Positions 21,601-28,097 of a DNA stretch of 64,000 bases are shown in pieces. Within the stretch, counting starts at the first letter, position 1. Every line of letters starts with the position of its first letter. Source of the stretch: Dysgonomonas sp. PF1-14 (lineage in GTDB: Bacteria > Bacteroidota > Bacteroidia > Bacteroidales > Dysgonomonadaceae); assembly GCF_029892965.1 (NCBI RefSeq), contig NZ_JARXWN010000018.1, forward strand, positions 1 to 64,000, in the 5' to 3' direction. The notes under the pieces were generated by a model that saw only the letters and a list, made by a program, of their open reading frames with translations, was not told where the DNA came from and did no database searches. The position numbers and the translations under genes are program-made.

Positions 21601-22611
21601 ATGTTTTGTATCTGACAGCAAGGCACCGGGCTCAACTGACAGCAGGGCTGTGGCTACTTGAAGTTTGTCTTCCTGTCCTTTGCGGAAAGTCTTTTCATTC
21701 TGCTCTACATAGGTATTGAGGGCATATTCGATATCGGCGGTTTGCCCTGTAGTAAAAGTGATTTCTTTTGTAATCTCTTTTCCGTTGGCTAGTACGGCTT
21801 TTACCGTTACCTTACGGCTGTCGCTTACCGGAACTAGTGCTTCAAAACTCCCGTTACGGATGTTTACTTCTTTGCCGTCTACATAGACAGTGGCTCCTGT
21901 TATATCTTTTTGCTGTATAAATCCATGCAGGTAGGCTTTGTTGTTATAACTGGCCTGTGTGGTATTGATAACCAATGCTGATGTATTGGCTGATTTTTCG
22001 ATCTCGATGGACAGGTTGCTTACTTTATAGCCGTAGTCAGCTCCTTCGGGCAGGCTGAACTGTATGCGGTTAGCTCCTTTTTTCAGCCACGCCGGATCTA
22101 GCTGTTGGCGTTGCAGGGTAGTGCCTTCCGATAGTTTGACCAGATAGCCGCCTGTTGCCAGACGGTCGTTGATGCTGACCGGTATGCCTGCAAAATCGGC
22201 GACTCCGCTCAGTTCGTAGCTGAGCCAGATTTTTTCGTCGGCTGATAGCGCCTTGTCGATACTTACTGTAAAGATATTATCGGCAGGGTTATCGATCTGT
22301 TTGCCGGCATAGCTGCCGATATAGCCTTCTGTCTGTGATGACTGGTATTGCAGGGTACCCGCTGTTTCTTGTATGGGTGTTGTGCTTGCAGCATCCCCCG
22401 TATTATTGGGAACAACCTGCTTGCCCTGATCATTTGCCTCTGCAGAAGCTGTTACAGCTACAGGGCTTGCATTTGCAGCCTGGTAGTATGCAACAGCCGG
22501 TGTATTGCTATCCTCTGTCTTGTTTATCGCCCATCCGAAGGCGGCAACAACTAACAGGCAAAGCCCGCAAAAGGCGACTGTCCTTATCTGTTTTTTATAT
22601 TTGGTTAACAT
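12622..22611 (-). CDS. Full-length secreted SpvB/FG-GAP/RHS polymorphic toxin
   Basis: A 3329-aa protein built like a Tc-toxin B/C component. A signal or anchor helix lies at residues 12-30 and an adhesion-like region at about 90-450. An SpvB-like domain follows at about 475-850 (GLSYSFEMPPARNGMQPSL, GWLGEGWDLS). FG-GAP/VCBS calcium loops (D-x-N-G-D-G-x-x-D) lie near 858, 937, 1523, 1655, 1730 and 1820. YD/RHS repeats run from about 1850 to 3000, closing with the RHS-associated core YYYGARYYDP near 3066. The variable tip (about 3075-3329) has a GFGVIPYIGDLGKVAK pre-toxin stretch and a terminal YEMLDKTTGEILEYGISG motif resembling GIY-YIG/URI-type nucleases; this tip assignment is tentative. 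The gene follows the T9SS cargo gene by 16 bp. GC-rich palindromes interrupt the core (14477, 14592, 14683). Confidence 0.9.
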   Translation of the reverse strand: MLTKYKKQIRTVAFCGLCLLVVAAFGWAINKTEDSNTPAVAYYQAANASPVAVTASAEANDQGKQVVPNNTGDAASTTPIQETAGTLQYQSSQTEGYIGSYAGKQIDNPADNIFTVSIDKALSADEKIWLSYELSGVADFAGIPVSINDRLATGGYLVKLSEGTTLQRQQLDPAWLKKGANRIQFSLPEGADYGYKVSNLSIEIEKSANTSALVINTTQASYNNKAYLHGFIQQKDITGATVYVDGKEVNIRNGSFEALVPVSDSRKVTVKAVLANGKEITKEITFTTGQTADIEYALNTYVEQNEKTFRKGQEDKLQVATALLSVEPGALLSDTKHITITSLRSVDIAALDMGMNNVTAEHKGYRFLPHGEHFADGATVTIKYDRTKIPNGFTEDDIRSYYFDLDTKHWVALERDTIDKKNQLIVSRTTHFTDMINGVIQTPESPETQGFAPTMMNDIKAADPTAKVQLIAPPTANNRGSAGLSYSFEMPPARNGMQPSLGIQYNSDGGSGWLGEGWDLSTPSISVDTRWGVPRYNDEQETETYSFNGSMLMTMDDNGQPSVAHRGDKIDRKADRQFYPRNEGSFSKIIRKGSSPADYTWEVTDKSGTKYTYDAILKGTAKTLNGDKEVAVEWKLSRVEELHGDWIEYAYETTDEAVKGSLTAKAIYLTEVRAGSKGSNAHTVVTLTSTSQKDKKTNSARYGFLTSSNKLLDKVTIAFEGETLRSYTFDYKQGAFNTNILTKINHIDSKGEVFASHDMDYYDDVKSTEGYKPFEAQAEEWNLHDDGIDAGFVNPVSASLQKGDFSDKVSALGGNKSTNSGGSLYVGVGPGKDILSTTNTGGASFSYSYSEGSGLSTLIDINGDGIPDKVFVQDGGMHYRPGSSLGEFGEAIEIRGASQFSSSYTNTTSFGAKVSAFKAMIGTDKRTINTKVSRYFTDVNGDGLPDLVVGGSVYFNHIEKDEQGNLVPVFTLSSGDTPSPIRGGGIIDDSDTAVDPQEQAELIANNPLQDAVRVWVAPYDGVVNVSGSAKLVEPNGGYDLSSKSDGVRLAVQLKSQEVKSLSITADDFSAKDLSISGLTVKKNDKIYFRVQAGTTEDANGENDKVEWEPSVSYSSVITEDPNGYTQTFSAETGNIITDSGITVLPERDTYTVRSTFVKPVTSDSLTLRVILGDNQTVYQRVFADQETFNGEINIPVENTIAANQMQFIISSSSNIAWEQVEWKPVVYYSTTAGGVTVESGSKASVLFDGIYEQIYKQGTAHTIKNKGKAAVTSRLVFDPVATPAQISQTQGDFTLTIKKQTGIIYKGKVKVANGIITEGAAFTTSLPAEKVWVELFSADTDMSGFKPVVSVMTIIKDSLNVSTEMQSSIYYKWAEQRFGPLHRSWGQFSYNAMEGRATQPIQENLLTLPQSEDDPNINPQSMVFMPMSPDVLSHTYWQGSDPQVYVNGKIISASRMGQKDVILENPLSGLGNAGNSSGNCIPGSGAVGIRKESKSTSISVMTSYSIGTLNTASGEDETLTEFVDMNGDGYPDIISKNQAQLTNTSGGFDGEILKYRGYHRSESSVKAVGAGGNPIHAASISAKTAAAAQSAAWAGITKKMADNNPQFSGLQSGAADARKAADADQLALDKARNQAYFVPGAELSDNGDKVVETYMDVNGDGLPDKILSNKQVQLNLGYGFAEAVNWDLDKVQEGSNTDVSLSLGFDIAASSWSGGIGLNTSFTKSDYTMADVNSDGLVDKVRVSGDKVYVSFNIGNSFTPEMEWKGLTTMGKSSSTGESINGSFTTGIPIPIIPPIRIVFNPGASTGHSINRTLYDLRDVDGDGYPEIVSSDEEGKLTVYRSTIARTNKLKSVNNPLGGSFTLDYTRSQATYDHPGGKWVMRSVEVNDGLKDDGANMKTVFDYEEGRHERHEREFLGFGKVTTMNIDTEAEEENTVYRKAIQQYDVNSVYTAGNQLSAVVEDAAGNKYTESVNEYYSYKLTPSADNYSFTADDNICTDRAIAFTPVKYTKSVVYEGQADGMTANESFYEYYLNGNYGDLKNYKYSDKGTLGNNGTGAYNYMTAVQYTHNTAKHIFGLPVNVQVTGSDGVVYRRTQAAYDVNYANHLTQVTQILNAAGDKAVIDIEYDKFGNITKKTLPANYKGQRMWYKYLYDRDYNMYVERVEDAFGYRSEMENYDYRYGMPLLSRDMNGYTLETTIDHMGRVSTITGPNEQVLGLPYTIKFEYYPQVTKDANGIKAPAYAVTKHYDPQHPGDDLETVTFTDGFGRAVQVKKDGVITETTNGTNPVDKKVMIVSGRAKFDPFGRVIEAFYPVSEAMGSKTVFNPAFDNITPTKTEYDVMDRAVKTTLPDGSESLMEYGKDNGSRTLVTTVTDAMGGKQSTFTNGSGLTVKTEQYSGPDGTITTRFEFDAINQLLKAIDNGNNETVSAYDMAGRRTQVVHPASGKTSFVYDNVSNLLSKQTANLEKEDKYITYDYDYSRLSAITYPDHPENNVKYTYGNKNARENRVGRLMLQEDGSGAQEFFYGRLGELTKVRRTLIIPNQAIATYVTQWKYDSWNRLEEMIYPDEERITYSYNTAGLLESVKGEKAYSYNYVNKLGYDKFEQRIYMKYCNGAETNYSYDQERRRLDNLSVTAPSGSPAGGGLILDNRYTYDKVDNVLSVVNSATPPTGAGGLTMGGQMSHTYNYDGLYRLTSASGTYTGAGNTPSGGRGASYTLEMAYDNLHNITSKKQHVEQKGIQFDGVLKAGYELAYNYNSEKPHQIANIQDDNYRTEGTDAKDPIKKDHAYSYDANGNLVYVNTAREKKDGSQDAKSTERKLLWDEENRLEAIDDNGFVSNYWYDAAGERTVKTSGEGEEIYVNSLFSGGSTQTADFTAYVNPYIVVSRGGQYTKHIYIGSQRIVSKLGDLDSYGSDPRRIEYAGANVDGAKVDYKTKYQNLQQTIKDRYAAFEVPYHGKDNDDYVNGSGFCCDDTPQTKSFAAGANDNPELFQYYYHSDHLGSSSLITNLDGEVVQHIEYVPFGEVFIEERNNTWNTPYLFNAKELDEETGLYYYGARYYDPRTSIWLSVDPLAEDYPNISAYAYCVNNPIKYIDPDGEDIVIAGKNNSSITIATDLINVNINAGSLLGDFGGNYNLAGQDILIAALDIVGIFDPTGIADVAAATLEAEQGNWGNALLSGFGVIPYIGDLGKVAKVKKHVKTIEKAIEGAKALDKSLEARKAAKIVHGNSKASTKAQHGYEMLDKTTGEILEYGISGQKRTSKQILNGESPRINQKLKQKYNNDPNVGGRVVNDNIGKRQQGLDWEHNQVDNFASGNGGIAPSKQILPKPKK

Positions 22612-22627
22612 ATTTTTCTTCTTTTAG

Positions 22628-25600
22628 TTATTGTACAATGGCTTTCTGTGTATATTCTCCGTTAGCGGTAATGGCTTTGATAATGTAAAGACCATTTCGT
22701 CCGACATTCAGCTCGGCTTCCTGCTTAGCTTCGGCCGCTGAAAGGCTGGCTTTGGATATCGGGTTGCCCGACAGGTCGTAAGCAATGAAAGTTACGGCTT
22801 CGGCTGTATCCAGTTGCAAGCTGGTCTTGATGGTGTAGGTGCCTGTTTCGCTATGAACAGTGAGCCTGCTATTCTGGTCAGTTATTTCTGTAACCGGTGT
22901 AGTTACAGGCTGGGAATCGCAATCGGGACTCAGGGTAATGGTTTGCAGCATACTGTCACCTGATGATTTTTCCAACACCAGATTGTCTGAGGTCAGCCAT
23001 GTAGCAGTAGTTGCCATGCGGTTGAATTTGAGATTATATATACCTCCGGATATGACTTCGGCCATCGCATAATTATATGCAAGACGGTCTTCTGCCGGCA
23101 GGTCTATCGAATAGACTTCCGCATCATTGAGCTTATAGTATATCTTTGTAGCTACACGTTCTACACGAAGACGGTCACCGGGTATAACCTTGCCCAGTGA
23201 AGTTTCCATAACTGTATTTTTATGAACACGATATAGTTGTCCATCCCTGACGCAAAGCCCGTAATCTACGACCGCCGCACTTGCTGTATTTATCAGGGTA
23301 GCTGATGTTTTCATACCGGCTTTGGCTTCGGTATTTTCAGAAACAGTCCATTCCAGATAGGCATTGGTTACGGAGTTAAAGTAGATGCTGCTGACGGCTT
23401 TATTGGCGTAATCCCCGCTTTGTTTCGGGTACAGGTTGAAACCGCCCATTTCGGCAAGAGACAGGTCGTAGGTGCCTGCCGCCAGATTCTTTATGCTGAG
23501 GGAGTCTTCGAAGAAGATGCCTTCTTGTTCTTCTTTGGTGTCTTTGTTTATCAGCAGGTAGCTGAAAGCTTTAAAGCCTTGCTTTATTTTCACATTTATC
23601 TGTCCGTTTTGTTGTAATACGCCGTCTACACAGCCGGGGTCTTTTTGTGTGGTAACGGCGATCAAGTTGCTCTGGCGGTAACCGAAGGTGAACATGTCTT
23701 TTCCGTTACCGTCCTTATCCCAGAAGATATTGTTGAAAATGATTTTATAGCGGGTCTCATCAACTTCATCGGCAGGGATGTATTCTGTCTGGGGTGAGGA
23801 GAAGTCACCTGTCCCGCTACGGTCGATAACAAGGTAACTTTTGCCACCCGAACGGTAAGGAAGGAACTCATCCCTTCCGGCTCCCAAGTAGCCCAGTTCG
23901 ATCTGATTACCTGTATCGGCAAAACCACCGTGACGGATGTCGGTCAGAGCGATATCTTCCTGATTGTACTTATCGATCATGATGCTGCCGTAATAGATTT
24001 TTTCTGCATCGGCAGAATCTATCTCTATATCGAAAAGAGGGATCCGGTAATTGTTGAAACGCAGGTACAGGGTATTATTTTCTTTGTGTACTTCTATTTT
24101 CTGATTTATAACTACTGTGGCAATGGCGGCTGCCTGTTGTTTGCCTTGTATGATCTTATATACCAGTCCGGCCTGGTTGATGTAATAGCCATAGTCATGG
24201 CTTCCTTCTGACGCTTCGGGATTGTTTGTACCGAATTTGATGGTCAACGGACCACGACGTGTGCTACTGATAGTCCATGAGAAATAGCCGTCCTTATCGA
24301 GCAACGGTGTTTTGGTGACCAAGGATCCACTCTGATCGGTGGATGTGCCGGCTTTAGTGGCTTTGGTGGTAAAACCTTCGGTATATACTTCAAGGTTTTG
24401 TATGTTCCATTCGAGTGTTTTCTCTTGTTCTGTGGCTGGGAGCATATTCGTGTTAAGCAGCCAGTGGCGCGACATAAGTTTGATGCCGTTAACGCCGGAT
24501 TCTGAAGCAGTCTTAATGGTGCCGTCGTTATCGCCAAACAGAATGTACTGCCCATCTTTGACTGGACTGGCAGGCTGACGTCCTATTACCAGATGACGGT
24601 AACGGCTCGGCAGGTTATAGGAGATGTTCAGGTCGTAGGAGTCGTGTGCGGCCAGATCACTGAAGTAGGGGCTTTCTTCGTGAGAGGTGAGTGCTTTTTT
24701 CTGATACATGCCACTCAGATCATCACGCCCGTATCCGGTGACGCGGCTATTGTAACCACTGTTTTCATCCAGATCCCAGAGAAGCTGGTTCTGGCTACCG
24801 ATATAGGACAGGTCGAGGGTAAAGCCGTACTTGATGGCCAGATAGGTCTCGGCTTTGCGCCTTTCCAGCGGGGTTAGGATGCGGTTGTATATAATAAATT
24901 CAGGCGTATAGCCCCAGAAGGCGCGGTTGTTAAGGTCAGCGATGTTGTAGGTGGAGTTATTACCGGCTAAGGCTGGGTAATAGATATCGCTGATCTTGAT
25001 GGTAGACTTTTCTTTTTCGCCCCACAGGGAAGTATTAGGTTGTAATGCCCTGTAATGAGAAACAACACGTAAGGCGCGTTCGCGGAATTTGGTGATATTC
25101 GGTTCTACGTCTGTCGATTGGTACAGCAGATCACTACCGGACTCTTTACCGTAGTCGAAGATGGATTTATCACTCTCCTTGGCGTTGAGGACTTTGTCTT
25201 TGGTGAAGATATAGCCTTGTCCCGGACGTGTATTCAGGGTATAGAGGTACATGTCCTGATTGAAGTCGCCGTAATCGGGTCCCCAGACTGAGATAATGGT
25301 CATCTGGGAAAGGTTCGTCTTGTTGATAAGGAATTGTTTGTTGCCGGCTATCTCACTTAAGTCGATGGCGGGGTTGAAGTTGTAATGTCGCACTGCGGCA
25401 CGAGCAAGGATATATTCGGTCCCGTAAAGTGGGCCGCGCGCATCGTAGTACCGGAGCTTGGTGGAATCGCCGCTAAAGTCTTTCCAGAGGTAGTAACCGT
25501 TCAGGTCTTTACTTTGCGGGGCGGTCTTGAACCAAATCTCGGGAGAGGTTACTCCGCCCGGGGATACGGCTTGGGCTGATATCCCCGTTGTTATGCACAA

Positions 25601-25633
25601 CAGAAATAGGAGCTGAATGAGTCGCTGTTTCAT
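22628..25633 (-). CDS. Secreted protein with type IX sorting domain
   Basis: This 1001-aa protein has a clear signal peptide (residues 1-21, ending ISAQA). Its C-terminal domain of about 75 residues (TVHSETGTYTIKT to GEYTQKAIVQ) has the form of a type IX secretion sorting signal, with a late GLYIIKA strand. The middle resembles LamG/concanavalin-like surface proteins (EIWFKTAP, FIIYNRILTPLERRKAETYLAIKYG), a pattern common in Bacteroidetes. It is the first gene of the toxin operon, 16 bp before the RHS gene, and may be a surface partner or carrier for it; that role is inferred. Confidence 0.8.
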   Translation of the reverse strand: MKQRLIQLLFLLCITTGISAQAVSPGGVTSPEIWFKTAPQSKDLNGYYLWKDFSGDSTKLRYYDARGPLYGTEYILARAAVRHYNFNPAIDLSEIAGNKQFLINKTNLSQMTIISVWGPDYGDFNQDMYLYTLNTRPGQGYIFTKDKVLNAKESDKSIFDYGKESGSDLLYQSTDVEPNITKFRERALRVVSHYRALQPNTSLWGEKEKSTIKISDIYYPALAGNNSTYNIADLNNRAFWGYTPEFIIYNRILTPLERRKAETYLAIKYGFTLDLSYIGSQNQLLWDLDENSGYNSRVTGYGRDDLSGMYQKKALTSHEESPYFSDLAAHDSYDLNISYNLPSRYRHLVIGRQPASPVKDGQYILFGDNDGTIKTASESGVNGIKLMSRHWLLNTNMLPATEQEKTLEWNIQNLEVYTEGFTTKATKAGTSTDQSGSLVTKTPLLDKDGYFSWTISSTRRGPLTIKFGTNNPEASEGSHDYGYYINQAGLVYKIIQGKQQAAAIATVVINQKIEVHKENNTLYLRFNNYRIPLFDIEIDSADAEKIYYGSIMIDKYNQEDIALTDIRHGGFADTGNQIELGYLGAGRDEFLPYRSGGKSYLVIDRSGTGDFSSPQTEYIPADEVDETRYKIIFNNIFWDKDGNGKDMFTFGYRQSNLIAVTTQKDPGCVDGVLQQNGQINVKIKQGFKAFSYLLINKDTKEEQEGIFFEDSLSIKNLAAGTYDLSLAEMGGFNLYPKQSGDYANKAVSSIYFNSVTNAYLEWTVSENTEAKAGMKTSATLINTASAAVVDYGLCVRDGQLYRVHKNTVMETSLGKVIPGDRLRVERVATKIYYKLNDAEVYSIDLPAEDRLAYNYAMAEVISGGIYNLKFNRMATTATWLTSDNLVLEKSSGDSMLQTITLSPDCDSQPVTTPVTEITDQNSRLTVHSETGTYTIKTSLQLDTAEAVTFIAYDLSGNPISKASLSAAEAKQEAELNVGRNGLYIIKAITANGEYTQKAIVQ

Positions 25634-26532
25634 AGGGAATGGTTTTTATTGTTTAAGTTATAGGTTTATGGATATAAATACCTAAGCCATATATTAATTC
25701 AGTGATTAACATATGAAAGGAATCCGAAAAAGGATTACTGGTTGCCAGCTGTGAATAGAATAGAATAAAATAATATTTATTTTATGTAGTCGATGCGTAT
25801 AATGTTATCATAGGCGATACTTTTTAGATGGATTAGATAGATAAATTGGTTTAAAGTTGTCTTTACCTTAGCTTAATTGTGTGAAATGAAAATGAAAATG
25901 TAATTTGTCTTTGTTTTATATCGAAGCAAACTTAGATGGTTTATTTACTCCCCGCAAGACTTATTTTTTTCATATGAGTTTTACTTGAAATAAAAAAAAT
26001 ACAATCAGATTATAATCAATCAATTAGTTTGATTCGAAAAATAAAAAATATTGATTTTTTATACATATGAGGTGAAAAACGGAGATTTACGGCGTGCTGT
26101 AAAGGTTGTATTGAGATAATAAAAAAGTCATATTCGATAATAGTTAATACAATGATATATAATACTATAAATAATTTATTACTTAAAAAAAGTAATATGA
26201 ATGATTAGAGTATGGTTATATGTTAATATTTAACTAATTAGGGCACGGAGTTTGTTAGGACGGTTATGCCTGCTGTATTCTCTGTATATTATATCTATTC
26301 GTTATGGAGAAAGATTCTTTTTTGACGCCAGGGGTAAAATTCTACGCCTTGTAATCCGCAACTGACTGAATGAAAAATATGGAGTCGGGGTACCCGTTTA
26401 TCATAACCAGATGGAATTTATTCTTCAAAAACAATGAATAACAAGAAGATACCCGAAATAAAAAAAGGGAGATATAGTATATATAAAAAAATCAACTAAT
26501 ACATTGAATATTAGCTGATTTATTTTAAAAAA
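25634..26532. other. AT-rich intergenic region upstream of the toxin operon
   Basis: About 900 bp between the toxin operon and the left end of the integrated island. I see a probable minus-strand promoter near 25,927-25,957 and no convincing gene; the longest codon runs are only about 20 codons. Part of the right half may be pre-insertion chromosomal sequence. Confidence 0.6.
25927..25957 (-). promoter_or_regulatory. Candidate promoter of the T9SS cargo/RHS operon
   Basis: On the minus strand a TTG at 25957-25955 is followed after 20 bp by TAAGTTTG (25934-25927), matching the Bacteroidetes -33 and -7 elements. A start about 8 bp further would give a leader of nearly 290 bases before the ATG at 25633. 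Confidence 0.45.
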
Positions 26533-26551
26533 GTTGTCTCACTAAGATTCG
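26533..26551. repeat. attL: duplicated 3' end of tRNA-Gln
   Basis: GTTGTCTCACTAAGATTCG is identical to 44382-44400, the 3' end of the tRNA-Gln gene. Flanking bases differ on both sides, so the exact match is 19 bp. It marks the far end of the island. Right beside it, GATTCGC and GCGAATC form a 7-bp inverted repeat. Confidence 0.85.
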
Positions 26552-26750
26552 CCAAAATTTAGCGAATCCGTTCGTGAATCAACGATTCAGTGTATTTTCA
26601 AGAAGTTAGTCCCACGATTTTGCCCACTAATATTTAGCAGTATTTTGCTATAGAATACATAGGATTGATAATATTCCAAAGATACGAAAAAAATATCTTT
26701 TGCTAGTATTACTGCTTCATTTTTCATTTCAACATTGATACATTCTCTTT

Positions 26751-28088
26751 TCATTCAGCCTCTGAATTTATTCCTTCTGTCCAGATTTTACGCAATGGCA
26801 TAAAGAAACGCCCTAACAGGGATATATCATCTGTTACAATATCTGCCTGAGCCTGTATTTCAGGCAAATAAGGAAGTTCCCTGTTATAAGTAGTTCTTAA
26901 TCCATCAGGTAATTCAATTTCTACTGTATAATAATTAATTCCTTCGGCATCTTTAGTAGGAACCATTGATATACTTTTTACTTTCCCTTTAATAATACCG
27001 TATTCATTATCTGGAAAACTTGTAAATCTGATATTTACTTTTTGTCCTACTTTTACTTTTCCCGATCTAGCCAAAGGCATTTGAGCTTTCCCAATAATCT
27101 CATTATTGTCATGAGGAATAACAGTAAATACTATTTCTCCTGCTGTTATATTTTGATTCTTTACCCAATAATTAGTAAAAGTAACTTGGCCATCTATTGG
27201 TGTTATAAGTGCATAATTTAATTCCCATGCTTGGATCTCTGAAAGTAATTGTGAAATATAAGTCTTTATCTGTGTTTCTAACTGGTTCTTCTTATCCTGA
27301 TATTGAAATTCAGTATCCAACAGGTTCTCTTGCATCTGGCTAACCTGAATTTCCGTATTCTGAATGGATGAATGGATATTTTCTAAAGATAGAGAGCCCT
27401 GTAAATATTGATTGAGTGAAATTTCCAAATCTTCAGAAGAGATAACACCTCGTTTATAAAGAAGAGAATCCCTTTGGTATTGATTTTTTTTGAGATAAAG
27501 TTGTTCTTTGCTGATGTTCTTTTGAACTATCATGTTTTTATAGTAGTCCTGATATTGATTGATCTTCTCTTTCATAAAATCAATCTTTTTGGGATAATAT
27601 TGTAATCGTTTAAATTCGTGATAATCAAAAAGAGTAATATAAAAACTGGAATATAAAGATTGTATTGGCCCAAGTTTTAAGTCTTTAGAAGGAAGACTTA
27701 TGATAGTATCTATATTTTGGTTCAGTTGTTCTATATATTGTTTTAATATTTGTATATCCTTTGTATTTGCAGAATTTTCTATTACTGCCAAAAAGTCTCC
27801 TTGTTCTACTTCTTGCATATCTATGATACTTAATTCCTGTATTTTACCAGAAGTACGGGAAACCAAAGCTGTAGCTGGCATAGAACCGGTAAGTGTCATT
27901 GAAGTGGTTATTATATCCGGATACTTAAATATAGCACTGCCTATAAGAACAATAAGAACAATTAAGGCTATAATAGTAATGCCCCTTCGTAATATCCATG
28001 AAGGGATACTTCCCATTATTTCCTGAAATTCTTCACTACGAAGTTCTATTTGCTTATCAATATCTATTTTCTCGTCTATCTTACTCAT
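26751..28088 (-). CDS. HlyD-family periplasmic adaptor of the peptide exporter
   Basis: A 445-aa protein with one N-terminal membrane helix (about residues 36-57), a long coiled-coil hairpin (about 120-290, rich in Gln/Glu/Lys) and a C-terminal beta-barrel region (QVTFTNYWVKNQNITAGE, VGQKVNIRFTSFP). This is the membrane-fusion-protein layout that links an inner-membrane ABC exporter to an outer-membrane channel. It lies 9 bp after the C39 ABC transporter gene and is the last gene of the operon; no TolC-like gene is on the island, so a host one is presumably used. Confidence 0.88.
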   Translation of the reverse strand: MSKIDEKIDIDKQIELRSEEFQEIMGSIPSWILRRGITIIALIVLIVLIGSAIFKYPDIITTSMTLTGSMPATALVSRTSGKIQELSIIDMQEVEQGDFLAVIENSANTKDIQILKQYIEQLNQNIDTIISLPSKDLKLGPIQSLYSSFYITLFDYHEFKRLQYYPKKIDFMKEKINQYQDYYKNMIVQKNISKEQLYLKKNQYQRDSLLYKRGVISSEDLEISLNQYLQGSLSLENIHSSIQNTEIQVSQMQENLLDTEFQYQDKKNQLETQIKTYISQLLSEIQAWELNYALITPIDGQVTFTNYWVKNQNITAGEIVFTVIPHDNNEIIGKAQMPLARSGKVKVGQKVNIRFTSFPDNEYGIIKGKVKSISMVPTKDAEGINYYTVEIELPDGLRTTYNRELPYLPEIQAQADIVTDDISLLGRFFMPLRKIWTEGINSEAE

Positions 28089-28097
28089 ATAAATCGT

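Noticed and set aside
77-22611. Type VI secretion as the delivery system
   Set aside because: No Hcp, VgrG, PAAR or other T6SS gene is in the window, and the complete RHS protein has its own N-terminal export signal.
26369-26440. A 23-codon frame next to attL as a small peptide gene
   Set aside because: Too short and without a promoter match or family; could be chance or a remnant.
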